A stretch of DNA of 13,396 nucleotides. Origin: Gammaproteobacteria bacterium. Its GTDB lineage: Bacteria > Pseudomonadota > Gammaproteobacteria > Pseudomonadales > UBA7434. This document shows, one piece after another, positions 1 to 7,520 of this stretch (position 1 is its first letter; each line of letters begins with the position of its first letter). The position numbers and the translations under genes are program-made. Under the pieces are notes generated by a model. The model saw only the letters and a program-made list of their open reading frames with translations, was not told the origin of the DNA and searched no databases. Where the stretch lies: positions 1 to 13,396 of the forward strand of contig JAJRPK010000399.1 in assembly GCA_024280785.1 (NCBI GenBank). Reading direction: 5' to 3'.

Positions 1-908
1 AATGCTTCTATAGGAACAATGTTAGCGCCGGGAATTTGTATTTTGAAAATTGCTAAAATTTGTTCGCCACATTGTACGCATAGAGCGTGTTTGTCGATTG
101 ACAATATAGTCCCTGCAGCTTTTGGCTCGGAGTTAGGATGGTTTTCTTCTTCATGTTTTACTGTGGCTTCATGAATGCGAATACGTTGATCTTCCAAATT
201 GGTATGTGTACCCATTGCCGAGGTAAAGGCCCTTATTTTTCTATCAATAAGGGTGGCGGCTTCGCGCCAGTTAATAACAGATTCTTCCTTGGCTAATTTT
301 TTTGCATAATTACTGGCGCTATCGTCTTGTACTTCACCTTTAATATTGTCGCTATTAATATCCGTTAGAGCTCGTAACAACAGTGGTTTTCCTAATGCTG
401 CTAACTTTTGTTTCAAGCTGTCCCCAGTCTCATCGACGCTTATCGCACAGCTTTTTTTTAGTAACATATCACCCGTGTCTAAACCCTGATCCATTTGCAT
501 AATAGTGATGCCAGTTTGTTGGTCGCCGGCAATAATTGCTCTTTCTATAGGAGCGGCACCTCGCCACCGGGGGAGCAATGAGGCGTGAATATTAATACAC
601 CCCCACTTCGGTAAATCTAAGATGGTCTGAGGTAATAGCAGGCCATAAGCGGCCACGATCATGATGTCAGCCCGATAGTCTGCGAATATTGATTGGGCTT
701 GTTGGTCTTTAAGTGATACGGGTTGTTGGATAGGGATGTCAGCAGATTCTGCGACGCGCTTTACTGCGGAAGGACATAACTTTTTCCCTCTGCCTGCTCG
801 GCGATCAGGTTGCGTGTAAACGGCGATCACTTCCGTTTCTGAGTGATCGATTAAAGCTGTTAAATGGGCAGCGGCAAAATCGGGTGTGCCGGCAAAAATG
901 ACGCGCAA
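1..908 (-). CDS. fmt: Methionyl-tRNA formyltransferase (partial, C-terminus beyond window)
   Basis: Formylates the methionine on initiator tRNA using 10-formyl-tetrahydrofolate, in the cytosol. About 302 codons are present, against roughly 315 in E. coli, so only the last few residues are missing past the left edge. The N-terminus reads RVIFAGTPDFAAAHLTAL, the usual start of the formyltransferase fold. The catalytic stretch has N106 and H108 in CINIHASLLPRWRGAAP, and D144 in QMDQGLDTGDM. These match the Asn-His-Asp triad of the family. The start is a TTG at 908-906. Upstream in frame there is no ATG, GTG or other TTG before a stop at about 956, and AAGGA lies 6 bases before the TTG (915-919). 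It follows def on the same strand after 64 bases, the classical def-fmt operon. The frame is open throughout. Confidence 0.96.
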   Translation of the reverse strand, partial: MRVIFAGTPDFAAAHLTALIDHSETEVIAVYTQPDRRAGRGKKLCPSAVKRVAESADIPIQQPVSLKDQQAQSIFADYRADIMIVAAYGLLLPQTILDLPKWGCINIHASLLPRWRGAAPIERAIIAGDQQTGITIMQMDQGLDTGDMLLKKSCAISVDETGDSLKQKLAALGKPLLLRALTDINSDNIKGEVQDDSASNYAKKLAKEESVINWREAATLIDRKIRAFTSAMGTHTNLEDQRIRIHEATVKHEEENHPNSEPKAAGTILSIDKHALCVQCGEQILAIFKIQIPGANIVPIEA

Positions 909-972
909 GGTTATTCCTTTTGATGGTATAGAATTAACAGCTAAATAATTTTTTCAATATTAGTCAGAGGTG

Positions 973-1476
973 TTAATCCTGACGGCGTTCTTTCTGTAAC
1001 TTTTGCTTAATACGATTGCGTTTTAGTACAGAGATATAGTCGACAAATAATTTGCCATTGAGGTGATCTACCTCGTGCTGGATACAAACGGAAAGAAGAT
1101 CTTCAGTGATTAACTCGAAGGGTTTGCCTTGTTCATTTAAGGCGACAACTTTTACGCTCGAAGGGCGTTCTACCTCTTCGTAGTATCCGGGCACCGACAA
1201 GCAACCCTCTTGATGTTCGTGCAGAGTGTGGTCGATGACTTCAATTTTGGGGTTAATAAATACCAGAGGTTCATCGCAATTTTCAGAAATGTCGATAACA
1301 ATAATGCGTTTATGAATATTCACTTGAGTGGCGGCAAGACCTATACCCTCGGCATCGTACATCGTTTCAAGCATATTTTTAACGAGCAACTGAATGTCAG
1401 AATCTACCGTTTTCACGGAATTTGCTGTCTTTCTAAGCTGCGGATCAGGAAATTCGAGAATGTTGAGTATGGCCAT
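973..1476 (-). CDS. def: Peptide deformylase
   Basis: Removes the N-formyl group from nascent proteins at the ribosome exit; a metal-dependent hydrolase, normally with iron. It has 167 residues, close to the 169 of the E. coli enzyme. All three signature motifs are visible: EGIGLAATQ (residues 43-51, with Q51), EGCLSVP (90-96, with metal ligand C92) and QHEVDHLNG (133-141, with ligands H134 and H138 and catalytic E135). The tail is the basic helix usual for type 1 enzymes. It is the first gene of a two-gene minus-strand unit with fmt and is divergent from the LysM gene. No good Shine-Dalgarno sequence precedes the ATG; the nearest bases are AT-rich (TGTAACAATTC). The start is still secure, because MAILNILEFPDPQLR is the conserved N-terminus. 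Confidence 0.97.
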   Translation of the reverse strand: MAILNILEFPDPQLRKTANSVKTVDSDIQLLVKNMLETMYDAEGIGLAATQVNIHKRIIVIDISENCDEPLVFINPKIEVIDHTLHEHQEGCLSVPGYYEEVERPSSVKVVALNEQGKPFELITEDLLSVCIQHEVDHLNGKLFVDYISVLKRNRIKQKLQKERRQD

Positions 1477-1538
1477 GAATTGTTACACTAGTATGTGAGC
1501 TAAATCTCGGGGATGTGTCTGAGTGTGAAGTCGTTCAA

Positions 1539-1566
1539 TTTATATGGGGGCGAATATCACTTTCAA
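1539..1566 (-). promoter_or_regulatory. Putative sigma70 promoter for def-fmt
   Basis: Read on the minus strand, TTGAAA (1566-1561) is followed after a 16-base spacer by TATAAA (1544-1539). Each box matches the sigma70 consensus at five of six positions. It would start transcription near 1532 and leave a leader of about 55 bases before the def ATG. This is the best-matching promoter in the window; it is inferred by eye only. Confidence 0.5.
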
Positions 1567-1639
1567 CTCCGAATAATCTAAAAAAACCAGTAATTACCGA
1601 CATTTATGCGCAATAATTGCCGCTAGCGTCCATGTTGAC

Positions 1640-1648
1640 TGCTATATT
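1640..1648 (+). promoter_or_regulatory. Possible extended -10 promoter for the LysM gene
   Basis: TGC followed by TATATT fits an extended -10 element (TG, one base, then a five-of-six -10 box). No convincing -35 box lies upstream. It would give a leader of about 120 bases for the LysM gene. Two palindromes, GCAATAATTGC (1610-1620) and CGCTAGCG (1621-1628), sit just upstream. Weak evidence. Confidence 0.25.
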
Positions 1649-1773
1649 ATACAGATCGCATTGAAAATTTTGCATCTGTTGGTTGAGTAATAATCTGTTG
1701 ATTGATAAATAATCTATAGAAATTGCTTCGTTGGCATTGCATCGACCGGCAATAGCTTTGAAGGACATTTACG

Positions 1774-2799
1774 ATGAAGAAATTTTGGCTTGGGTTTGTG
1801 GTTATGATGGCGCTCATTCAGAGTGCTTTGGTTAATGCGCAAGTCGAAGTACGGGCAGGCCATCCTAGTGCTTATACCGTCAAGTTGGGAGACACACTTT
1901 GGGATATATCAGGGATGTTCCTTAAGAGCCCATGGTTGTGGCCAGAAATATGGCAGGCTAACCCACAAGTAACGAATCCTCATCTTATTTATCCGGGCGA
2001 TATTTTATCGCTGGTTTATCTTGATGGAAAGCCGCGATTAGTGCTTAGCCGTGGTTCAATTAAATTGACCCCCCAAATGAGGACCTCGCCTTTGGGGGCC
2101 GCTATTCCGGCAATTCCCCTGGATGCAATCAATTCATTTTTATCTCGTAGTCGCGTTGTAGAAAAAGAGCTCCTAGCAGGTGCACCCTATGTTTTAGCCG
2201 GTAATGATAGTCGATTAATTAGCGGAGCAGGCGATAAGGTTTATGCACGCGGGGAATTTGATCCAGATACAAATTTTTACGGCCTTTACCGCAAGGGCCA
2301 AACCTTTGTTGACCCTGTGACTCGGGAAAAGCTCGGTGTGCAGGCTGCAGAAGTGGGTACCGGGCGCATTGTAGATGTTGATGACCTGGGTGAAGTCACG
2401 TCTGTTTTGCTGGGAACTAGCAAGCAAGAGGTTCGTATAGGCGATCGTTTTTTATCTTTTGTCGATGAACAGGTGCATTCAACGTTTTACCCTAAGGCAC
2501 CTGATGTCGATATCGAAGGCGTAATTATTGCGGTCGAAGGAGGTGTGGGCAATGTTGGCGCCTATGACGTGGTTGTGATTAACCGTGGGATTCGAGAAGG
2601 CCTTGATACCGGAGACGTATTGAAAGTGAGTCGAGCGGGTAAGGTCATTCGTGACAGTGTTGGTAAAGGTAAAGTTCGTTTACCGAGCGAGCGAGCAGGT
2701 TTGTTGATTGTGTTTAAGGTGTTTGAAAAGGTGAGTTATGGTTTAGTTTTAGAAGCAGAACGGCCTCTCTCGGTGTTTGATGAAATCGCTAACCCCTGA
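1774..2799 (+). CDS. tsaP: Exported LysM peptidoglycan-binding protein, TsaP-like
   Basis: Probably a periplasmic protein that binds peptidoglycan and helps anchor the outer-membrane secretin of type IV pili. That role is known for TsaP of Neisseria and Myxococcus; here it is inferred from domain layout and gene position. The 341-residue product starts with a signal peptide (MKKFWLGFVV, a hydrophobic core, then VNA before Q23). One LysM domain follows at about 33-80 (AYTVKLGDTLWDISGMFL, then WPEIWQANPQV and YPGDIL). The remaining 260 residues have no motif I can name with certainty; TsaP carries a FlgT-like domain in its C-terminal part. AAGGA lies 8 bases before the ATG. It sits between divergent def and co-directional dprA, the same place as PA0020 in Pseudomonas aeruginosa. 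A generic LysM protein of unknown role is the alternative. Confidence 0.85.
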   Translation: MKKFWLGFVVMMALIQSALVNAQVEVRAGHPSAYTVKLGDTLWDISGMFLKSPWLWPEIWQANPQVTNPHLIYPGDILSLVYLDGKPRLVLSRGSIKLTPQMRTSPLGAAIPAIPLDAINSFLSRSRVVEKELLAGAPYVLAGNDSRLISGAGDKVYARGEFDPDTNFYGLYRKGQTFVDPVTREKLGVQAAEVGTGRIVDVDDLGEVTSVLLGTSKQEVRIGDRFLSFVDEQVHSTFYPKAPDVDIEGVIIAVEGGVGNVGAYDVVVINRGIREGLDTGDVLKVSRAGKVIRDSVGKGKVRLPSERAGLLIVFKVFEKVSYGLVLEAERPLSVFDEIANP

Positions 2800-2833
2800 T
2801 TTCGAATAGGCTGGTACATGACTTGAATAAATA

Positions 2834-2859
2834 GGGGCTATTTTGCCCCGCTGATTTTT
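2834..2859 (+). terminator. Possible weak intrinsic terminator after the LysM gene
   Basis: GGGGC (2834-2838) and GCCCC (2845-2849) form a 5-bp GC-only stem with loop TATTTT. A run of five T lies at 2855-2859, but five bases separate it from the stem, so the match to a classical terminator is imperfect. It lies 35 bases after the stop codon, where a terminator would be expected. Confidence 0.35.
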
Positions 2860-2917
2860 GATTCTGAATATTTGAAACAACAAATTGCTTAGACGTAGTC
2901 CAGAGTTATCTACGTTA

Positions 2918-2926
2918 TGCTAAAAT
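2918..2926 (+). promoter_or_regulatory. Possible extended -10 promoter for dprA
   Basis: TGC followed by TAAAAT is an extended -10 element with five of six consensus bases. There is no clear -35. It would give a leader of roughly 110 bases that contains the competing hairpins at 2952-3004. Confidence 0.3.
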
Positions 2927-2951
2927 CATCACTTTCTGAATGTAATACTGT

Positions 2952-3004
2952 CGAGCCGGATGCTCGTAACTACCGTTATTGATGCGAGCGAACCTGCACG
3001 AGCA
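2952..3004 (+). repeat. Competing hairpin arms in the dprA leader
   Basis: One GCTCG segment (2962-2966) can pair with any of three CGAGC copies: 2952-2956 (loop CGGAT), 2985-2989, or 2999-3003. The last extends to a 7-bp pairing, TGCTCGT (2961-2967) with ACGAGCA (2998-3004). The stems are mutually exclusive. They end 40 bases before the dprA start and leave its ribosome-binding site free. Significance unknown. Confidence 0.35.
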
Positions 3005-3044
3005 AAGTTGACCGCTGAAAACATAGATCAAGGATGATTTTCTA

Positions 3045-4226
3045 ATGTACCCTCCCCCTCCAGTCTCACCTGAGACGCCTCCCTATTCTTCATTTACTCT
3101 TGCCCAGAAGTTAAAGGCCTACATTTCGCTGCAACAAGTCGATAGCCTTGGGCCTATTCGCTTGTCAAAATTATTGTCGATGGCAGGATCCATAGAGAGG
3201 TTATTTTCGGGCTCCATGGAATCCTTTAGCTCGGTTGCAACGAGTAGTCGCGGGCAGCGTGAACTGGAGCGGTTGCTTCGAAACCCGCCGCTGTCCCCTC
3301 AGTGGGAAGTAGCAGAGCGAACCATAGAATGGTTGGCTCAAGCTGGTGCGGTAGCACTATTAAAAGAAGACGTACGATTTCCCCCTTTATTAAAGGAGCT
3401 AACCGATTGCCCCCCGCTTATTTATTTGCAAGGAGACGTAGATACGTGCTTAATGCCAAGTATATCAATAGTGGGTACTCGCAAGCCTACCTCGGCAGGG
3501 CGTAAATTTGCTGCTGATTTGGCTGCAGATTTGATCCGGGCGGGTGTTGTTGTTACTAGCGGGATGGCGATTGGGATCGATACAGCTGCTCACCGGGGGG
3601 CGATTAATGCGGGCGGTAAAACGGTATCTGTTTGGGCAACAGGTCTGGACCTTGTCTATCCCATAGTCAATCAGCAATTGGCTGGGGATATCATCCAAAA
3701 CGGCTGCGTCCTCACTGAAATGCCTTTGGGTACTCCATCGTTACCAGCGTACTTTCCGCGTCGGAACCGTATTGTGTCTGGCTTGAGCTTAGGCGTCATC
3801 GTAGTAGAAGCGGCATTGCCTAGTGGGTCATTGATTACGGCAGGATATGCGGCGGAGCAAAATCGAGAGGTGTTTGCTGTGCCGGGTTCTGTTTACAATC
3901 CGCAATGCCGAGGTTGTCATCAGCTGATCAAAGAGGGAGCTGCATTGGTTGAGAGTGCTGAGGATGTACTAGCGGAACTTGATCTGCAAATAGGCGGTAG
4001 TTTAGTGGGTAGGCCGCTAGACAATGACCCACAAAGCGAAATAATAGAATCACTGTCAAATGAGTTACGTGAGATCTACATTTTACTGGAAATTGAACCG
4101 ATACCCTTTGAAATAATTGCCAATCAAGTGAGTTTTAGTGTGGATAGTCTGAGCGCTGCGCTAATAGAGCTTGAGCTGATGGGGTTGTTGTCAGTAGAGG
4201 GCGGCTTTTACAGTCGGCGAGTATAA
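3045..4226 (+). CDS. dprA: DNA-processing protein DprA
   Basis: Binds incoming single-stranded DNA during natural transformation and loads RecA; it is also kept in many species not known to be competent. The 393-residue product has an N-terminal SAM-like helical region (about 20-80), then the Rossmann-like core (about 138-310). Core motifs are SIVGTRKPTSAGR (140-153), TSGMAIGIDTAAHRGA (171-186), FPRRNRIVSGLS (237-248) and the PGS...RGCHQLIKEGA stretch (280-299). A winged-helix domain of the DprA type ends the protein (about 340-393). AAGGA lies 10 bases before the ATG. The N-terminus is unusually proline-rich (PPPP at 3-6, then PETPP). It stands apart from its neighbours: about 245 bases follow the LysM gene and 220 precede purE, so it may have its own transcript. 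Confidence 0.96.
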   Translation: MYPPPPVSPETPPYSSFTLAQKLKAYISLQQVDSLGPIRLSKLLSMAGSIERLFSGSMESFSSVATSSRGQRELERLLRNPPLSPQWEVAERTIEWLAQAGAVALLKEDVRFPPLLKELTDCPPLIYLQGDVDTCLMPSISIVGTRKPTSAGRKFAADLAADLIRAGVVVTSGMAIGIDTAAHRGAINAGGKTVSVWATGLDLVYPIVNQQLAGDIIQNGCVLTEMPLGTPSLPAYFPRRNRIVSGLSLGVIVVEAALPSGSLITAGYAAEQNREVFAVPGSVYNPQCRGCHQLIKEGAALVESAEDVLAELDLQIGGSLVGRPLDNDPQSEIIESLSNELREIYILLEIEPIPFEIIANQVSFSVDSLSAALIELELMGLLSVEGGFYSRRV

Positions 4227-4447
4227 TTTTCAATATAAAGGTAGTTGAAGCGGGTGTGATAGGTTAAAAAGGCTTGAAACTTTGCTGATTATTGGGTAGT
4301 TTGCGCGGCTTCGTGACGAGCTTGTTTTTGCGGTAAGCGTTAAACCTTTATGAATATTAAAAAGGGAGTCGTTGCTTCCATTTGCGGTTGTCGAGTAAGA
4401 ATTACACGGTGATCGGCCGATAAACTTCAATATTGAGAGATAGTATA

Positions 4448-4951
4448 ATGAGCAATACCTTCGTAGCGGTATTAATGGGTTCAGATTCAGATTTGCCACA
4501 AATGCAGCCGGCGATTGATACGCTTAAAAAGTTTAATATTGGTGTGGAGGTCAAAGTGACCTCTGCCCATCGTACGCCAGCAGCCACTTTGAAGTTTGTT
4601 ACTGACGCGGATCAAAGGGGGTGTGCGGCTTTTATAGCCGGTGCTGGAATGGCTGCGCACTTAGCGGGTGCGGTAGCGGCGATCACGATAAAGCCTGTTA
4701 TTGGCGTCCCCATTAACGCTTCGCTTGAAGGCCTTGATGCTTTGTTGGCAACTGTCCAAATGCCTGGTGGCATACCCGTGGCAACCGTTGCCATCGGTAA
4801 GGCCGGCGCAAAAAATGCAGCCTATCTGGCGGCTCAAATTATAGCTCTCTCAGACCCGGACTTGGCGGCGAGAGTAAGAGCCGACCGCGAAGAAAGTGCC
4901 AAAGCAGTTGAAGCCAAAGATGCCGCTGTGCAAGTACAGTTAGGACATTAA
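4448..4951 (+). CDS. purE: N5-carboxyaminoimidazole ribonucleotide mutase
   Basis: Converts N5-CAIR to CAIR in de novo purine synthesis (class I PurE, cytosolic, usually an octamer). The 167-residue product shows GSDSDLPQM (11-19), TSAHRTPAATLKF (38-50) with catalytic H41, AGAGMAAHLAGAVAA (64-78) and PVIGVPIN with SLEGLDALL (83-100). The ATG at 4448 is chosen over an in-frame TTG at 4433. It gives the normal short N-terminus before VAVLMGSDSD, and GAGAGA (4435-4440) lies 7 bases upstream. PurK, the usual partner that makes N5-CAIR and is often next to purE, is not here; tsaC follows after 13 bases. The C-terminal tail after about residue 140 is rich in Ala, Lys and Glu. Confidence 0.96.
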   Translation: MSNTFVAVLMGSDSDLPQMQPAIDTLKKFNIGVEVKVTSAHRTPAATLKFVTDADQRGCAAFIAGAGMAAHLAGAVAAITIKPVIGVPINASLEGLDALLATVQMPGGIPVATVAIGKAGAKNAAYLAAQIIALSDPDLAARVRADREESAKAVEAKDAAVQVQLGH

Positions 4952-4964
4952 GGGCTTTCTTTCA

Positions 4965-5558
4965 ATGATGGCTCCAGGGCGGTGGCAATTAGCTAAAGCA
5001 CAAACAGCATTGCTTCGAGGCGGGATCATTGCTTATCCAACGGAGGCGGTTTGGGGTTTGGGCTGTGACCCCTTTAATCCTGACGCGGTGCTTCGTTTAT
5101 TGGCTTTAAAAAAACGGTCTGTCAATAAGGGTTTAATACTAGTTGCCTCTGACCTTAGTCAGCTTGAACCCTTGCTTGGCGATTTAAGTGTTAAACAGCG
5201 GCTTAGGCTGGCCGATGAACTTAGCGATGAGGAATCCGGGATGTCGATAACTCGGCTGCGACCGACGACTTGGTTAATTCCAAGCGGCGGGGTTATTCCC
5301 CAGTGGATTACTGGAACGCACGACACCGTTGCGATCAGGGTGTCAAAACATCCTACAGTATCAGCTTTATGTCAGTTATTTGGCGGGTTGTTGGTATCGA
5401 CATCGGCCAATACCAGTGGTCGTACACCCGCCCGGAATCAGTTGTCCGCCCGCTGTTATTTTGGCCATCGTGTTAACGCTTATGTTAGCGGCGCGACTTT
5501 CCAACTTGATTTTCCCTCACAAATCCGCGATTTAATGAGCGGTGAGCTTATACGTTAA
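4965..5558 (+). CDS. tsaC: Threonylcarbamoyl-AMP synthase (YrdC/Sua5 family)
   Basis: Makes threonylcarbamoyl-AMP from threonine, bicarbonate and ATP, the first step of the t6A modification at position 37 of ANN-decoding tRNAs. The 197-residue product is the short TsaC form, with only the YrdC domain. Visible motifs are YPTEAVWGLGCDP (24-36), LKKRSVNKGLILVAS (48-62), VAIRVSKHP (122-130), VSTSANTSG (144-152) and PSQIRDLMSGELIR at the end. Two adjacent ATGs (4965 and 4968) could start it; AAGGG 11 bases upstream favours the first slightly. The 13-base gap after purE suggests a shared transcript. One oddity: the WPGP normally found before the TTWLIP strand reads RLRP, with about nine extra residues ahead of it (about 88-98). 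Confidence 0.94.
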   Translation: MMAPGRWQLAKAQTALLRGGIIAYPTEAVWGLGCDPFNPDAVLRLLALKKRSVNKGLILVASDLSQLEPLLGDLSVKQRLRLADELSDEESGMSITRLRPTTWLIPSGGVIPQWITGTHDTVAIRVSKHPTVSALCQLFGGLLVSTSANTSGRTPARNQLSARCYFGHRVNAYVSGATFQLDFPSQIRDLMSGELIR

Positions 5559-5691
5559 AATAAACACATGAGATGGAAAATCTATAGGTATCCGTCTTAT
5601 AGCCAGCCTGGTTAAAGCGTTAGTCTCTAATTTCGATTTAGGCTTTCTATTCTATATTTCTAAAGTTAACTCTTATATTAAAAGGTATCCA

Positions 5692-6603
5692 GTGAGCTCG
5701 ATTGATAAGCAAGCCGTCTTAGAGTTTCTTCTTGAATTTCAAAATCATGCCTGTGAGGGTTTTGAATCTGTTGGTGAAAGCCTAAAGTTTGTTGAAGAAA
5801 GTTGGCAGCGTGAGAAGGGTGGCGGGGGAAAAACGCGAGTGATTGCGAATGGTTCGGTATTTGAAAAAGGCGGAGTTAACTTTTCGCACGTCTTTGGTGA
5901 TTCATTGCCCCCTTCTGCGTCGGCCAATCGTCCTGAGCTTGCTGGCCGCTCTTTTGAGGCGCTTGGTGTCTCGATTGTTATGCACCCTGATAATCCCTTT
6001 GTGCCGACGTCGCATGCGAACGTGCGATTTTTTGTTGCAGAAAAAGCGGGAGAAAAGCCCGTGTGGTGGTTTGGTGGAGGGTTTGATCTCACACCATATT
6101 ATGGCTTTGAAGAAGATTGTGTTAGTTGGCACCAAGCCGCACAATCAGCATGCAATCCTTTTGGCGATAATGTTTATTCGGATTATAAAAAGTGGTGTGA
6201 CGACTATTTCTTTTTGCCGCACCGCAATGAGCCCCGGGGGATTGGTGGATTATTTTTTGATGATTTAAATGCATGGGGGTTTGATCGTTCCTTTGAATTT
6301 ATTCAAACGGTTGGACGTACTTACCTCAAGGCTTATCGCGATATCGTGAACCGTCGTAAAGGCATTGAATTTACTGCCAAACATAAGTATTTTCAACGGC
6401 ATCGTCGCGGTCGTTATGTTGAGTTTAATTTAGTCTATGATCGAGGCACCCTTTTTGGTTTGCAGTCAGGAGGACGAACGGAGTCCATTTTGATGTCCCT
6501 GCCACCTGAGGTAAACTGGAGCTATGATTTTAAACCTGAACCTCAATCAGAAGAAGCGCGATTACTCGAGGTTTTTTTACCACCAAGAGATTGGTTAGCG
6601 TAA
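5692..6603 (+). CDS. hemF: Oxygen-dependent coproporphyrinogen III oxidase
   Basis: Decarboxylates coproporphyrinogen III to protoporphyrinogen IX with molecular oxygen, a late step in heme synthesis. The 303-residue product is near the E. coli length of 299. The four conserved histidines that bind metal are present: H98 (MHPDNPFVP), H108 (SHANVRFFV), H147 (SWHQAA) and H177 (LPHRNEPRGIGG). The C-terminal signature RYVEFNLVYDRGT (241-253) and GLQSGGRTESILMSLPP (256-272) is intact. The start is a GTG preceded by AAAGG (5682-5686), with 5 bases between. A 133-base gap separates it from tsaC, so an own promoter is possible, though none is clear by eye; aroE follows after 34 bases. Dependence on oxygen fits the coxB gene at the right edge. 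Confidence 0.97.
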   Translation: MSSIDKQAVLEFLLEFQNHACEGFESVGESLKFVEESWQREKGGGGKTRVIANGSVFEKGGVNFSHVFGDSLPPSASANRPELAGRSFEALGVSIVMHPDNPFVPTSHANVRFFVAEKAGEKPVWWFGGGFDLTPYYGFEEDCVSWHQAAQSACNPFGDNVYSDYKKWCDDYFFLPHRNEPRGIGGLFFDDLNAWGFDRSFEFIQTVGRTYLKAYRDIVNRRKGIEFTAKHKYFQRHRRGRYVEFNLVYDRGTLFGLQSGGRTESILMSLPPEVNWSYDFKPEPQSEEARLLEVFLPPRDWLA

Positions 6604-6637
6604 TCGAATTTATCATCTAACAATTGGGGTATGTTTA

Positions 6638-7462
6638 GTGTCTCGTTATGCTGTTTTCGGCAATCCTATTTCTCATAGCCAGTCTCCGGCTATTCATCGA
6701 CAATTTGCAAAGCAGACAGGTGTAACCCTAAGTTATGACCGACAGCAAATAGACGTAGGTAAATTTCACTCAGCAGCAGAAATATTTTTTAGCGAAGGCG
6801 GTGCAGGTTTGAATGTTACCGTACCGTTTAAATTAGATGCTTTTGAATATGCAGAGGAGCTAAGTGATCGTGCTGCTCAGGCCGGTGCGGTCAATACGTT
6901 AATTTTTAATAACGGTGTTATTAAAGGAGACAATACTGACGGTGAGGGATTGTTAAGAGACCTTAAGCACAATCTACAATGGCCAATAGAACAAAAAAAT
7001 ATTTTACTCTTGGGTGCCGGAGGTGCAGTCAGAGGTGTTTTAGGAGCGTTACTTTCGGCAAGCCCCGCGTCTTTAATTATTGCCAACCGTACAGAAGCTA
7101 AAGCGCAAGAATTAGTTCTACGGTTTGAACAGGCGGCGGAAAAGGCAAAGTGCAAAATGGTTGCTTGCGGGCTTGAGCAATTGTCCACTCCATTTGATCT
7201 AGTGATAAATGGTACGAGCGCAAGTCTGGGTGGTGAGCTTCCTCCGATAGCCACTTCGGTGGTCGTTGATTCATTGTGCTATGACATGATGTACGGTAAA
7301 GACCCTACGGCATTTTTGAGTTGGGCTAAGAGCTCAGCTGCGAGGGATACTGCAGACGGCCTGGGAATGCTGGTAGAGCAAGCGGCTGAATCATTTTATT
7401 TGTGGTGCGGCGTGCGACCTAATACGGCACCTGTGATTCAGTTTGTTCGTAACAGTCTTTAA
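6638..7462 (+). CDS. aroE: Shikimate dehydrogenase (NADP+)
   Basis: Reduces 3-dehydroshikimate to shikimate in the pathway to aromatic amino acids and folate. The 274-residue product has the substrate site GNPISHSQSPAIH (8-20), NVTVPFK with catalytic K65, and GDNTDGEG with catalytic D101. The nucleotide-binding loop is LLGAGGAVRGVL, followed by NRTEAKA, where the Asn-Arg-Thr helps select NADP. NGTSASLGGELPP and ADGLGMLVEQAAESF complete the family set, so this is the AroE type rather than YdiB. The start is GTG at 6638, with GGGG (6626-6629) 8 bases upstream; the ATG at 6631 is in another frame. It lies 34 bases after hemF, so it is probably co-transcribed, as in Pseudomonas. Confidence 0.96.
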   Translation: MSRYAVFGNPISHSQSPAIHRQFAKQTGVTLSYDRQQIDVGKFHSAAEIFFSEGGAGLNVTVPFKLDAFEYAEELSDRAAQAGAVNTLIFNNGVIKGDNTDGEGLLRDLKHNLQWPIEQKNILLLGAGGAVRGVLGALLSASPASLIIANRTEAKAQELVLRFEQAAEKAKCKMVACGLEQLSTPFDLVINGTSASLGGELPPIATSVVVDSLCYDMMYGKDPTAFLSWAKSSAARDTADGLGMLVEQAAESFYLWCGVRPNTAPVIQFVRNSL

Positions 7463-7520
7463 TTCTTCTTTTAAGAGGCTAAGTTAATTCATTACTATTT
7501 TTATTACCATTTTAATCGAC

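Noticed and set aside
3034..3047. A three-codon frame (Met-Ile-Phe-stop) whose TAA overlaps the dprA ATG as TAATG.
   Set aside because: Its own ATG lies inside the AAGGATG that serves as the dprA ribosome-binding site and it has no separate binding site; such tiny frames occur often by chance.
4307..4329. Hairpin GGCTT / GAGCT followed by TGTTTTT after dprA, as a terminator.
   Set aside because: The stem is only five pairs and two of them are G-T, so it is too weak to call.
4227..4447. A PurR operator or purine riboswitch before purE.
   Set aside because: No good match to the CGCAAACGTTTGCG-type operator, and no recognisable purine-riboswitch fold was seen.
5745..6092. Reverse-strand frame of 115 codons inside hemF.
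   Set aside because: Fully within hemF, whose product has all family motifs; the opposite frame is a low-complexity shadow.
6877..7254. Reverse-strand frame of 125 codons inside aroE.
   Set aside because: Opposite-strand shadow of a complete aroE, with no motif of its own.
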